Shown one piece after another: positions 1-10,800 of a stretch of 64,000 nucleotides of DNA (positions within the stretch are counted from its first letter, which is position 1; the number at the start of each line of letters is the position of its first letter). The notes beneath the pieces are model-generated. The model did not search any database, was not told the origin of the DNA, and saw only the letters and a list, made by a program, of their open reading frames with translations. The stretch is from the NCBI GenBank assembly GCA_019614645.1, contig JABWDB010000021.1, positions 2,480,001-2,544,000 of the forward strand. The letters run 5' to 3'. The DNA comes from Stratiolaelaps scimitus (Eukaryota; Arthropoda; Arachnida; Mesostigmata; Laelapidae). The position numbers were made by a program, and so were the translations under genes.

Positions 1-2435
1 ATTTCCCTTCGAACCGCGCGGAGCAGCGCGCCCTGCGGCGTAGATGCGGGTCTAGTGCATTCGGAAGTCGGATTCAGGAGGAAGACCAGGACGAATGGGC
101 ATAGAACGAATGGCAGAAATGTGGGGGGACGGGTGTAGCGAGGCGAGGAACAGAGGAAACCGATTGGGAATGGAGACACCGCGCGGGACATAGAGGAAGA
201 GGAGGAAAGGGCACATAAATTAAAAAGAAAGATACTTGACAATCGAATCCCCGGTGTGTGACCCTCGCAGCCGAAACCACTCGGGGATGGGGCTGTATCT
301 GGAAGCAATAGGGCACCCTATTGGATGTGTAACGGTGCCTACGGCTATTCACGTGCATGTATGTGCATTTCTGCAGCGAGAGCTGAACAATGTCTAACAA
401 TGTGTTGCATTGCCTTAGGGTGAGAGGCCGCAAGTGACCTTAGTGATTGTAGCATTCTATTTATTTAGGGCTGAAGTACACAGGCATGGGCATTGCAGCA
501 TGGCGGAACACTTACGCACGATCATCTACAGACAGGCCAGCTCATGGCGCCATCTGCGCCATCACGCCAATTCGAAGTCCCTGTGCTTATCACTTGGCTC
601 GTGGATCAATCTCGATTTGGATCGTCGTATGGCCTCTTACTTAACATTGACCTTAAAGACAACTCAAATGTTGACATTTCCAAAGCATTTAAACTTTGTT
701 TGAACACGATACCCCCTCGACGCTTCATTTAATGATACATCGTTGAATTGAATTTCAGTCGCGCGGTCGCCCCCGAGAAGGTTGATTCGGCGCTATATTT
801 TACAATGTACAAATTTTTTTTATGCAGTAGATAGGTTTACCGAAGAAATCATATGCTAATAATGAGACGTGTTATTAATTGAACTACATATAAGAGAGCT
901 TAAGCATTGCGAAATTGCACCTCCTTTAATAAACCAATAAACCTTTACCCTACCTTTGTAGCGCAGTGGGCCGCAACTAGAATACAACAACGTTTTCCCA
1001 AACCATTTGCGGTGACACTGAACCATGTATAAGCTACTCAAATCTTTTCATTATGCATTTCCAGGACGAGGACCAGGACCGCGTTGGATTCGTTTTTGAC
1101 GTTTGTATGAATACATCGTATGCGCAGACCTGCGCTTAGGGATTGTTTCAACCTTCGCGTTGATTACAACGAACACATATTATCTCTTATACTAGAGTGA
1201 TGATGCATTAGTTCCGTGCAAATAAATGCATCATTAAAAGAAACGACGAAGGCGAAAGAAAGAGCTTTGAAATAAATAAAAGACGACATGCAAGCTTAGT
1301 TTCAGTCATAGATGTTACGGTAGCTGGAATAGGACGATGTCCTCTCTTACTATATATAGCACCCAGGGCGGTTACAGAAGCGAGGGAAATAATGACATCC
1401 TAAGGGAATGACAGTAGGAAGATAGGAACGATCTAATAGTTCGTCACCCAGACTATACTTATACTTAGAATGATTATCGAGCTATATCTATAATAAATAC
1501 ATACACATGGACATGTTCGGGAGACTCAACAGCTGGCATATAATAATATGTATTAATTTATGTGCAGTAAAAAGCTTTAAATTGAGTAAATATTGGAGAA
1601 AGCGTATACAAGTCGTAGGGAAGCGTTGTAGATATGCAGACCTCATCCGCCAACTTGGTAGCGGATGTAAGTAAATTCGAACGAACTCTGAATGCAAAAA
1701 AAGCAAAGCCAGCGTTTGAAATGAACGAAAATGTTTTTGGCCGTCGACACCTGTCAGCCATTTTGAAGCATAACTGGATAGGTTTCCATCCTGCAACCCT
1801 TTTGGATAAAGACAAGTCAAGTGCAGATTTAATTTGAGGGCTAAGAGTAATGAAAGACTATAAAATACACCAAATGGCGATGAAACAATGCCAAAGCTTT
1901 GTTGATCCATAGGGTTCGTGTGGTTTTTCTCGTGCGGAATTACAAGCTGGAAGGACTAACAGAAAGTGGTTAGACAGTCAAGCAAATGGAGTTCTTGATG
2001 CGCCTAACGGTTTTTCTGCTTAGCACCTATAGTTGCTAGCTGTAATAGATATGACTAATTAATGGAGATAATCGAGAAATGCACGATTTGGACCACATCG
2101 GTTACTTTAAATAATTAGCAATTCACAGCTGGTTCGCTGAAAGCGTAGTGTTAATAAAATGTATTTCACAGGAACATATGTTGGTTTATGCACACCAACA
2201 CGGAGTACATCAATACCAATAAATACTTTAATACTCTCTATCTTACCCCTGAATTAAGAGGGATACTTTTGCATATCTCTATGTTCATATTTCACATTTC
2301 ATAGCTTTACAAGGAGTTCTATAATACATTCATAGGATAGCTGCCGTAGCGACTGAACAGCATATAATTATATATATATATATATATAAGTTGATTTCGA
2401 TGCTAATAATGAATGAATAAAAATAAAGCACATGT
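1..2435. other. Intergenic stretch, no gene recognised
   Basis: I find no recognisable gene here. Bases 60-430 are purine-rich on the plus strand (C/T-rich on the minus strand) and GC-richer than what follows. The rest is AT-rich. A 67-codon ORF at 1634-1837 (plus, ATG start, in-frame TAG just upstream) has a balanced amino-acid mix but resembles nothing I know, and the opposite strand is also open there, so I do not call it a gene. A TA dinucleotide tract sits at about 2370-2389, just beyond the 3' end of wolframin. A possible ATTAAA signal for wolframin on the minus strand lies at 2226-2231, about 205 bases past the stop; this is weak. Confidence 0.6.
2370..2389. repeat. (TA)n microsatellite
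   Basis: Uninterrupted TA dinucleotides about 50 bases past the wolframin stop codon, in the likely 3' flank or 3' UTR. Confidence 0.9.
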
Positions 2436-4316
2436 CTATAGCTCGCTGCGAGCACTGGGTGAAACGTCGCTACCGATTGCGGCTGAAATATAGTCGATCC
2501 GGTTCTTCCATTCGAGGAGAACGTCGAGTACATGTTTCCAGTATAACCGCATAGCGGTGCCGATCTGCTTGATCTCCACGTGATGTTTGTCTTGCATAAA
2601 AGAGTGGATCGCAAGCCGCATTTCGGGTCCTGTCCGAGCTTGCTCCACGACACCGCTGATGTTGATGTAGTCACCAGCCTTCATGACCCGAATCAGACTT
2701 AGCGCGTCATCGTCAAATACAACAGAAGCAGAAATGTACTCAATCGTGAGTTTGACTTCAACTTTGACTTTCTCAAAGGAGTCCACTCCGATCTCGACGA
2801 AGCCGTCATTGAGCTTCCAATGCTTGACTCCGATACTTTCCAGTATGTTACTTCTGGAAACTAGACCAACAGATTCGACGTATGCACTAACGTCAGTTAA
2901 GGCACGACCTTCAAGCTGACTACAGGCAACCATTGTGTTTAGTGAGGGTGTATAATGGCATATCTCGTAGATTTCCTTTGGATTCGTATCCCTGGGGTGG
3001 AACAAAATGCCGGATGGCAGAGAGTGCAGTGCGTACATTGCGAGTAGAATAAGAATAAAAGCCTTTACGTTTCGAGGCACACCGAAGAACAGCTGACGAA
3101 TGACAATAAAGATCAGCGTCTTGATCACTGATAGGCCCTGTAAGATGATCGAGTACTCGCTTGTCAGGAAGGTGAATGTGAACACAGAACAACTATCAGA
3201 CAGGAAGAGTATGCTGCAGGCGACGAGGGTCATTGACAGCGTAATGATCGTATCTTGCAGCTCGGCCTTGGTGAACGAGAAGAGACAAAACACGCAGACG
3301 GCTGAGATCAACTTGAGGAGGAGTGGAAATCGCCCAATGTATCGCTCCGGCACTCGATGGCTGGTTTGCCACCAGTGCAGATGCTTGACGAGGTCGACAA
3401 GTGTGATCAGGTACGTCGTGCAGCTGAACACTGTCAATGAAACTTTTCCGAAGGCCAGCACCGATAGAGCAATCATCGACGTGACGCAGAACAATGATAA
3501 CAGGTACAATTTGAGCCGTGTCCAAAACATCCGAAGTCGGTACGGCAACGGACGATCGCGGTATTTCGCATCGAGGCGCATCACCTTCGAGTACATGCCG
3601 CACGTGAATAAAGCGCAGTATGCTCGCATGCTAACAATGAGGAGCACCGTGCAGAGGAAGGCAAAAAACGCGTCCATGGCCGGAGCCAATTTGTGACTGA
3701 GTAGATGATCGAACGATGACATGTATCGATGTCCGATAAAGCCTCCGATGGCGAGCGTCACCCCGAGCGCGAACAAATCACCGAACGTGTGCCGAAATCG
3801 TTGAGCGAACAACGATTCGCAGGTGGGGGTCTCGCCCGAGATTAACTTGAGAATCTGAACGGCCACACCCTTCTCATCAGCGTCGGTGTAAATTTTCTTG
3901 AACCGCGATGCAATTCGCCCTGCGTACGTTGCCGCTAACTCCCGTTCGCAGTAGCCGCTTTCGAGAATGTTGTCAACGAACGGAGTCAACAAGGGTGGGC
4001 AATATTTTCTCTTTGACAGGAGCATTGCTGTGGCCGCTTCGTCACCTTGCCGTGCCGCCTTGAGCAACCAGCGAAACGCAACCTCCATTGAGATGCCGTC
4101 ACTTGTCGGGTGATCGTCGAAAATCTTTCTGGCGAGACACACCATACTGTATGTGCATCCATCCTGGGCGAGCTGTAGCCTTAACTTGCTTTTTGGATCG
4201 AGGAAAAACTGTTTCCTGTCGTTGGATACCCCGTTTGGGTAGAGATCAAAAAGAACTTCGTCCAAGTCCTCCGGCTTCGGCGAATCATCCGGCACTGACC
4301 ACGGTTTACGGAACAT
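2436..4316 (-). CDS. Wolframin (WFS1 homologue), single exon
   Basis: Wolframin is a multi-spanning ER membrane glycoprotein that supports ER Ca2+ homeostasis and restrains the unfolded-protein response. The 626-residue product shows the family order. A Sel1-like repeat segment lies around residues 77-100 (AFRWLLKAARQGDEAA core). About eight or nine hydrophobic membrane segments lie between residues 178 and 440. A lumenal Cys-containing stretch includes CSQLEGR (465-471), matching the CSHLEG motif of vertebrate wolframin. A C-terminal OB-fold-like region covers roughly 515-610. The start is the ATG at 4314-4316. An open frame continues upstream from a TTG, but an in-frame TAG at 4353-4355 closes it. 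The protein is shorter than vertebrate (about 890) and fly (about 850) wolframins. The shortening is mostly in the N-terminal cytosolic part and the linker between the Sel1-like and membrane regions. An upstream coding exon cannot be excluded, because an AG acceptor could lie just 5' of this ATG. The gene is divergent from vinculin, 3.5 kb away. Confidence 0.9.
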   Translation of the reverse strand: MFRKPWSVPDDSPKPEDLDEVLFDLYPNGVSNDRKQFFLDPKSKLRLQLAQDGCTYSMVCLARKIFDDHPTSDGISMEVAFRWLLKAARQGDEAATAMLLSKRKYCPPLLTPFVDNILESGYCERELAATYAGRIASRFKKIYTDADEKGVAVQILKLISGETPTCESLFAQRFRHTFGDLFALGVTLAIGGFIGHRYMSSFDHLLSHKLAPAMDAFFAFLCTVLLIVSMRAYCALFTCGMYSKVMRLDAKYRDRPLPYRLRMFWTRLKLYLLSLFCVTSMIALSVLAFGKVSLTVFSCTTYLITLVDLVKHLHWWQTSHRVPERYIGRFPLLLKLISAVCVFCLFSFTKAELQDTIITLSMTLVACSILFLSDSCSVFTFTFLTSEYSIILQGLSVIKTLIFIVIRQLFFGVPRNVKAFILILLAMYALHSLPSGILFHPRDTNPKEIYEICHYTPSLNTMVACSQLEGRALTDVSAYVESVGLVSRSNILESIGVKHWKLNDGFVEIGVDSFEKVKVEVKLTIEYISASVVFDDDALSLIRVMKAGDYINISGVVEQARTGPEMRLAIHSFMQDKHHVEIKQIGTAMRLYWKHVLDVLLEWKNRIDYISAAIGSDVSPSARSEL

Positions 4317-6247
4317 CTTACTAGTATGGTATACTTGCAATAGTAAACGGCGCTATGTTGTCCTCTATTTTCTTCTTCTTCTTCTTATCCTGTGATACCC
4401 GTTAGTACAACAAACGATTTACAGTCAAGAGTAATAGTCTCTGATGGACGATTACTAGTCGTCGTTGTCGTCGTGGTTTTTTGGAACTACACAAACAGAT
4501 GTGCTTCGTGTTTGTGTTTCCAGCTTAAAGATCACCTCTGCTTATTTCAACTCCACAGCAAATAGCACATTCGCTCACTGACGTTCGAATTTAGTTGCTG
4601 TTGTTGTTGTTGTCGTCGGCGCCGCTACTGCCGCTACCGCCGACACCGCCACCATCGCCACAAAGCGCCTATCATTGCGGTTGTCCAAACGAAACACTTT
4701 GTAGTCGAGGTAGTTGTACTATAGTTGTTGTATTAGTAATAGCTGTTGTAATGAATAGAGAGAACAATTGTATGGCCCGGTCATCAGATGCTCGTCCGTC
4801 CTTCGCCACTCACCATCCGACACTTGTCATTTCGCTACGTAATCAACACAATTGATTAACTACACTGAGTATACTTTATCTCGTATCCTCTCTACGCTGT
4901 CTCGAGACACTGCCACGGGCGTCAACGGAGTTTGTTTCATTCGTGTCGTCCCAAATGATCACATTCAAAACAAATCGAGCAACTGCTGTTAACAGCAGAG
5001 CCTGCCGGTGAACAACATCAGCCAGCGCATGCGCACGACTCAAAACACCACAGCGCAGTAGCAGCAGAAGAAGTACGACTACCAACAGCAGCAGCAGCCA
5101 AACTATTGGTGGGATATTCAGTCACTACCGAGCAGTTGAGCGTCCTTCTGCGCGTCCGTTTTTCTTTCTCTATGAAAATGCGTTGCTAAATATACCGGCA
5201 CTGGTACTTTTGCACTATAAATAATTTCGATACAGTTCCAAGTTCAATAACAATAAGAAATATCACTGCCCTGTCGAATCCTGCCGTGCTGCTGTTGCTG
5301 CTAAGGAAGACGCATGCTACGCAGCTCAGTCACCACCACTGCCACCACAATGCCGGTTGGTCGTGAATTATAGGTTGCTCGGCGCTGTGTGGTTTATTCG
5401 GGTGATACGCCCGCAATATGATGATGCTTATGGTTCTGTCTGGCTGATGATGCTGTTTGTGTCTCGCTGGTTAACCAGATCGCAGCAGAGCAGGGATAGA
5501 GAAGAAGCTAGTCACCAGTTGAGCGTTTGTTCTATCTGGACTCGTCGTCTTCTCTTGTTAAGGAGAGGCACCCACATGGCGACGAGTAACAACAACAACT
5601 GCAGTAGTAGTCGTAGTAGCCTGGGTTTTTGCTGCCGCTACAGCCGGTACCCAATCTGCTGTGCTGTCTACGTTAGCTGCCTGCTTGCTTCGCTGGTTGG
5701 CTTCGAGAGCTAGCTCAATGTCTGTCTATTCATGTGTCTGTGGAAAGGGAACCTCATACTTGGTAGCTGCTGTTCGTCCAGATAGTAGAATGGTGTTCGT
5801 CTCTTTGACGACTACTACTACTGGTGGTACTACTGCTGTGGCTTCTACTTCGATAGAGTTGAAATGCGCGCTTTGGAAGTGTTTTCGCTGGTAGAGCGAA
5901 CTCCTCTCCGGCGTTTCTACCGATAGCAATCTGCGTAGTGTTGTTCAAAGGAGCGCGAAGGAACTGGATAGGTCGAAGCGAACCCTGGAAAGAAGACGGG
6001 TTCGCCGGGCCTCGACGAAGAGGAGAGTCTGGGTACAACTACCACTATGAAGGCAACCACAGCAGCAGCAGTTGAGGCCGCACAGTAGGCCGCTGCCTGC
6101 TGCCCCATGCTAAAACTATTGGACTCCTGTTGCTACGCTCTCATGCAGCAGCCTGATCTGCGGTAGCGACCTGCCAGCGGGCCCCCTCATCGATGAGCTA
6201 ATTGTTTCTTATTGGTACAACAACAGCAGCAGCAGCAGCAGGACTGG

Positions 6248-6592
6248 TCAAACAACTCCACAATTAATTGTGTACCTCTTTCCTTGCAATTCAATGGACT
6301 TTTCTATAATGTTAGTCATGTAAGAAATTGATGGAATATAAAAGAGGTCTTTCTTCTGATCCGCAACTGTTTGAATGGTAGAATCATAAAGCTTACGTAG
6401 AACCTTTACTATAACAACTGTTCCTATTTCACAATTTGATAGTGAACTAAGACCAAGTGAAGTGACATCTTTTCTGACCAATCTTTCTAAGATTCCTCTT
6501 GAAGGCTGACATCCTTCATATGTGCACAAACATAGAAACGTTTTTGATTCTCTTGAATAAATGTGTATCCCACACATGTAGTACACAGCCAT
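6248..6592 (-). CDS. Unrecognised 114-codon ORF
   Basis: I do not recognise this ORF. It stands out because it lies in an AT-richer block within the GC- and trinucleotide-rich spacer, and because its conceptual product has a normal residue mix without low complexity (for example QPSRGILERLVRKDV and VIVKVLRKLYDSTIQ). It has no membrane segment or motif I can name. It abuts a TA microsatellite (6606-6629) on its upstream side. It may be a fragment of a transposon or retrogene, a real exon of an unseen gene, or chance. No upstream exon or promoter was found. Confidence 0.2.
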   Translation of the reverse strand: MAVYYMCGIHIYSRESKTFLCLCTYEGCQPSRGILERLVRKDVTSLGLSSLSNCEIGTVVIVKVLRKLYDSTIQTVADQKKDLFYIPSISYMTNIIEKSIELQGKRYTINCGVV

Positions 6593-6605
6593 ACATACAC
6601 ACAGA

Positions 6606-6629
6606 AATATATATATATATATATATATG
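6606..6629. repeat. (TA)n microsatellite
   Basis: Uninterrupted TA dinucleotides immediately 5' (on the minus strand) of the unrecognised ORF at 6248-6592. Confidence 0.9.
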
Positions 6630-7344
6630 ATTGAGCACTACTCTAATAGTTGATTATAGTTCATCAATGGTCTCGCATCACAGAGACACATCCATCTATC
6701 CACAGAATCTCGTTTAGTACGTCTATATTTAATAGTCGCTTGCAACTACTGTTGCGCTGCCGTCGTCATCTCCATCCACCAACCGACTGAGATCGACCAA
6801 GCGAGCGAGCGAGCGTCAGCTGCAGCGACAGCCCACTCAGTAGTGGTTACCCTCAACCAGCAGAGTACCTTCAGCCTTCAGTGATCGAGTGAGCGAGCGA
6901 ACTCGTTTCGTGTCTCTCCATCCGCTGCTGTCTGCCCACCGCCAACCAACCGTGTGTATATTCTTGCGCGATGTGGGGTCTCGCGCCAGCGCCACCGAGG
7001 GCGCTGTCGGCGTTATCTCCTTCCAAACTTGGTGTGCTCAATGGTCTTGTTTAGCGGCGATGGTGGCCCGGTGTGTTTAGACGACGTCTGGCCCGAACCG
7101 GTGAAGGCTGTGTGGCGATCGGTGTGGCGATTGCTGCGGTAGCGACGACCGCCCAACCGAACGCAGGCAGCAAGACACCGTCTCGATCACGTCTCTCCCT
7201 CCCGACAACGCTCACTCGCTCTGCACTCACGGTCTTTTCTGCAGCAGCAGCAGCAACAGCAGCAGCTTTCCTCACAACACAACGCCACAACCCAGTCCCC
7301 CTCGATGATTTGCACTTGCAACTTGCAAGTATAATACAAGTCAG

Positions 7345-7386
7345 TATATATATATATATATACACACACACAGAGACACAGACAGA
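7345..7386. repeat. Compound TA/CA/GA microsatellite
   Basis: A TA run passes into CA and then imperfect GA repeats, within the presumed vinculin promoter or 5' UTR region. Confidence 0.85.
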
Positions 7387-7804
7387 CAGCCAGCACACAT
7401 GCACGCGCAGAGTTCCACTAGTGGAGTGGCTGTGCAGTAGTTGCTACGAGCGTTTGTCTTCTAATACGTTTCTATCGGCGATATTATTTGTGCTGTTGTG
7501 TTCAGTTTGCGCATCCTCGTTGGTCGCGAGTTCACTTCCGACACCTGGATCTACAGGCGCTGCGCTCACCGTCGATATCGTTATTATTATTATTATTAAT
7601 ATTATCGCTTGCATTGTTGTCGTTGTGCGTGTAACTAAAGGAAACGAATCTATTAAGGTCGTGTTTGTGTGAACGGACGAGATTGTGTCTGTCTCGTAAA
7701 ATTGATTTGTTTGGACACCTGATCGACCCCACAGGAGTTCTAGAGGATAGAGCATCGGCTACGACGATTAGCTTTAGAGGAGGCAGGGAGGCCATCGCAT
7801 CAAG

Positions 7805-7861
7805 ATGCCTGTGTTTCACACAAAAACGATAGCCAGTATACTGGAGCCGGTATCGGCACAG
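7805..7861 (+). CDS. Vinculin coding exon 1 (start codon exon)
   Basis: Nineteen codons from ATG to CAG, followed by a strong donor (GTAAGT). The peptide is the conserved vinculin N-terminus. It continues in phase 0 into exon 2, where [10 protein letters not shown] corresponds to vertebrate ISHLVIMHEE. It is too short to appear as an open frame of its own. The context before ATG is AAG, a good start context. Confidence 0.95.
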
Positions 7862-10800
7862 GTAAGTTGGCCCTATATTCCTCAGGTTTCTGTGGTCACT
7901 AATTCTATTATAAGTTTCACTCAGCGGAAAACACACACATGGTGACGCTTTTGAACTCTTCGGCTAACAAACTTTTGGACTTTTCAAATCAGCTGATTGG
8001 GCGCCAACTTTCACTAAACATAAGAGAAGTTTTGGTAGCTGTTCGTTCGGCGGCGGATTTGTCTTTGTTATGGGTCCTTGCGGCATTCGTTGACAGGAAT
8101 AAATCTAAAAGCTGACACTGAAATTAGAAGAAAAATGTAACAGTCTAATTCGAATAATGTAGGTAATGGTACATAAGATATTGTCAACTACTGTGGTGAA
8201 TGCACGACTTGAGTCCCGTATACAAAATATATTCAACCATGAGTCCACTTGTATGGGCATATTGTAGTACTGTATCAGATTATATATGTATATGTATACG
8301 CTTTGGAATTTCGTCATTCGGTCGTCGCTCGGGCTGGGGGCCTCCCCGTAGTCTGCATCTGTCGGGCGAACGAAGTCGACGACGGTTGGCCTCTGCTCTG
8401 CGCTTGTGCTGTTGGTTAATGGTGGTCAATGTCGCCCAATCTCGTGTCTACGGAAGTAGTGGCCTTGCTATTTTTTTTTGTTGTGTTTCACGAGCCCCGC
8501 GTTCAATGTTCTGTTGGATACTCTTTCTGCTTGGCGTTGCTGTTGTTGCTGTTGTTGTTGTTGCTGGGGACGACGAAGCCGCACCACGCTGGCCAGAACG
8601 TGGTACCAGCAGCAGCAGCAGCGGCAGCAGTAATAGTGGTGATAGCCACAATCTCGGTGTCTCAGCGGTGGTGGTGGTGCTGCTGCTGCTGTCGCTTTCT
8701 GCTGGCGCGACTTTTATAGACTTGGCTTGTGGGTGGGTGGGTGTTTGGATGGCGGGCGGCCAGATCTTCCTTCCTGCCACTGGCTACGGCCGAAGGAAAA
8801 TAAGAAACGGAACCGTCAACTATTTTGTACATACGATAGCAAATGATGACCAACGCTGTGCTGACAATCGCTCAATGTAAACATCGTCGTCAGCCGTTTG
8901 TAGCAAAAAAATTAAAAACTACAAATTATATCACCTGGACGAAAAGTTTCGCCATCAGCTCGAACTTCCTGACCTATCAAAAAGCAGCCTCATAAAAGCG
9001 ATGCACTCGAAAACGTTGCACGTATTGACCCAGAGCTGAGATAGCGTGAATAGCACAATACAACACGGGTGATGATGGTGGTGGCTGCGGCGGTTATCTT
9101 TTAACTGCCGATATCTGGTGGCGTTATTATTGACTCTGAATGCTACGACCGGCTGTAGGATTTGATGCATACGTATGCCTAGAAAGTTTCTAAAGTTTGT
9201 GTTTTTCTCGTCGAAAGGGTTCTAGCCACGTTCATTTCGATCGGCTTGGGGAAGATGATAACTGAATATGACTCGAGCAAACTTTCAATCGACTAGTACT
9301 TACAACGATAATAAATACAATGGCCTATTCTGTGAAAGAGAATTCTTTATAAAGGATATGTAATAATGGATGACCACACTACAAGTCGCTGGCGGCACAC
9401 AGACATACATTCACTCAGTGATACGTCATCTAGAGTAGTAGCTACTATAGAGGACTGACTAAGATAATTGTTCTACTCATAGACAAAGAATGATGTTCAT
9501 TACTCTCCTGGATTAGATACAGCAAGTTGTTGTTGTTGTTGTTCCCGTTGGTAGTAATATCTGTTGTTAGTCGTTGTTAACCTGGTCTGGTATTGTATTC
9601 ACGCTATTATATGAAACGTTTCATGAGCTGAGGAGAGCAGGCACACACCACTTTTCCCTATGAAAGAGAATAAATGACCGAAACGCTTTACGTTGGCGAG
9701 GGCGATTTAACGCGACGATGATGAAGAAGAGGTCAAAACATCAGAAGGAAAAATCGAGTCAACAACAACAACAACAGGAGAACTCAACAGAGAGAGAGAG
9801 AGAGAGCCCGTGATAAGTGGTCACACTGATAGTGAAAGATGAATAGAATGAATGGAGGGGGGGGGGGGAGGCTCGACGGAGGAACGAATGTGATGTTGAA
9901 GGGATCGGCGGTCGTTCAGTCGCACCTCCATCGGTACAATGAGTAATGTTCGTGGTAGTCCAACGGGGTCGTCATTCTGCTATTGGTGTACCATGTCGCG
10001 ATATTGTTGACAATGATGGTGGTGATGAATCTCAATGTGTGGCCTCCTATTGCAGAATGAGTCGGTGATATAGGCGGTGGACGGCATTGCTCTGATGCTG
10101 ATGACGGTCGTGGTATGCTGTAGGCGATTGTGGCTGTTTATAGAGGGTGGTGTTTCTGGATCGGTCAAAGCTCCCTGCCGTCACCCGGATAAAAGACTAC
10201 CCTCTGCATTTCTTTGAAAATGCGTTTATGTCACATTTGTAATCTGGCTAGAGCGCTAGGGCTGGAGGTTGACTCTAAAATGTTATGGCTTTGGTTCGTG
10301 GCCACCGTTGGGCTTGTATCGTCTGTTGCGGTGTTTGACGATATAAAGAGGTAATTGTTTATTAGGGAAGTCAGCAAGATCAGCAAACAATGAAAATCAT
10401 TATGCAGCCAAAATTCTTCTGGATCCTCAAACGACCTTTTTTCCCAGGTTCCCGACTGGCCCCATTTCCTCTATAGTCGTTGTTCACGCATGACCATCAT
10501 CAGGGGGCAATTGAGGTCGTTGAGGGGATAGGCTTTCGTGAGGTCACAAAGCGGCAAGGCTATATTGGCTTTTGTCATTAAGAGCCGGGCCGTCAGGGAC
10601 GCCTCCGCTATGTACGACCTAGGCGTATCCTCACTGAGTAGCTCAGTTGCCATTGGAGAACGAACGGAAGGTGGGGTAGTCGGAAAAGGAAGTGGGTGGC
10701 GCACGGTGTCCAAGTTCGAATCAGTCGAGTCAACGTATAACGGACGGATGGGGGTCGAATCTCTCTGTTGACTCTAACTTTTCTGCAACACCATTGCGAC

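Larger units (their letters stand above)
4317..7804. promoter_or_regulatory. Divergent spacer between wolframin and vinculin; promoters and 5' UTRs expected
   Basis: The two genes face away from each other across this spacer, so both promoters and untranslated leaders should lie in it. No TATA box or single initiator stands out. Much of the stretch is degenerate trinucleotide DNA: GTT/GTC and CCG/CCA runs at 4450-4680, CAG runs at 5040-5100, CTG at 5280-5310, CAG at 6220-6240 and 7240-7265. The part nearest vinculin (about 6740-7800) is GC-richer and CpG-containing, as expected of a promoter plus 5' UTR. Several GT-rich ORFs here are by-products of the repeats. That the promoters lie here is inferred from gene orientation, not from motifs. 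Confidence 0.5.

Noticed and set aside
3100..3696. 198-codon ORF antisense to wolframin
   Set aside because: It is a shadow of the wolframin coding frame. The wolframin frame has clear family motifs and this one has none.
4317..4340. TTG start extending wolframin by eight codons
   Set aside because: TTG is not a normal nuclear start, and an ATG with A at -3 follows in frame at 4316.
7073..7672. 199-codon plus-strand ORF upstream of vinculin
   Set aside because: It is made of CAG, TA/CA and ATT repeats read as poly-Ala, Ile/Tyr/Thr and Ile runs, overlaps the presumed vinculin 5' region, and has no protein features.
8200..8880. 226-codon plus-strand ORF in vinculin intron 1
   Set aside because: Val, Ser and Leu runs come from GTT/CAG/CTG repeats. 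Equally long ORFs exist in other frames over the same DNA.
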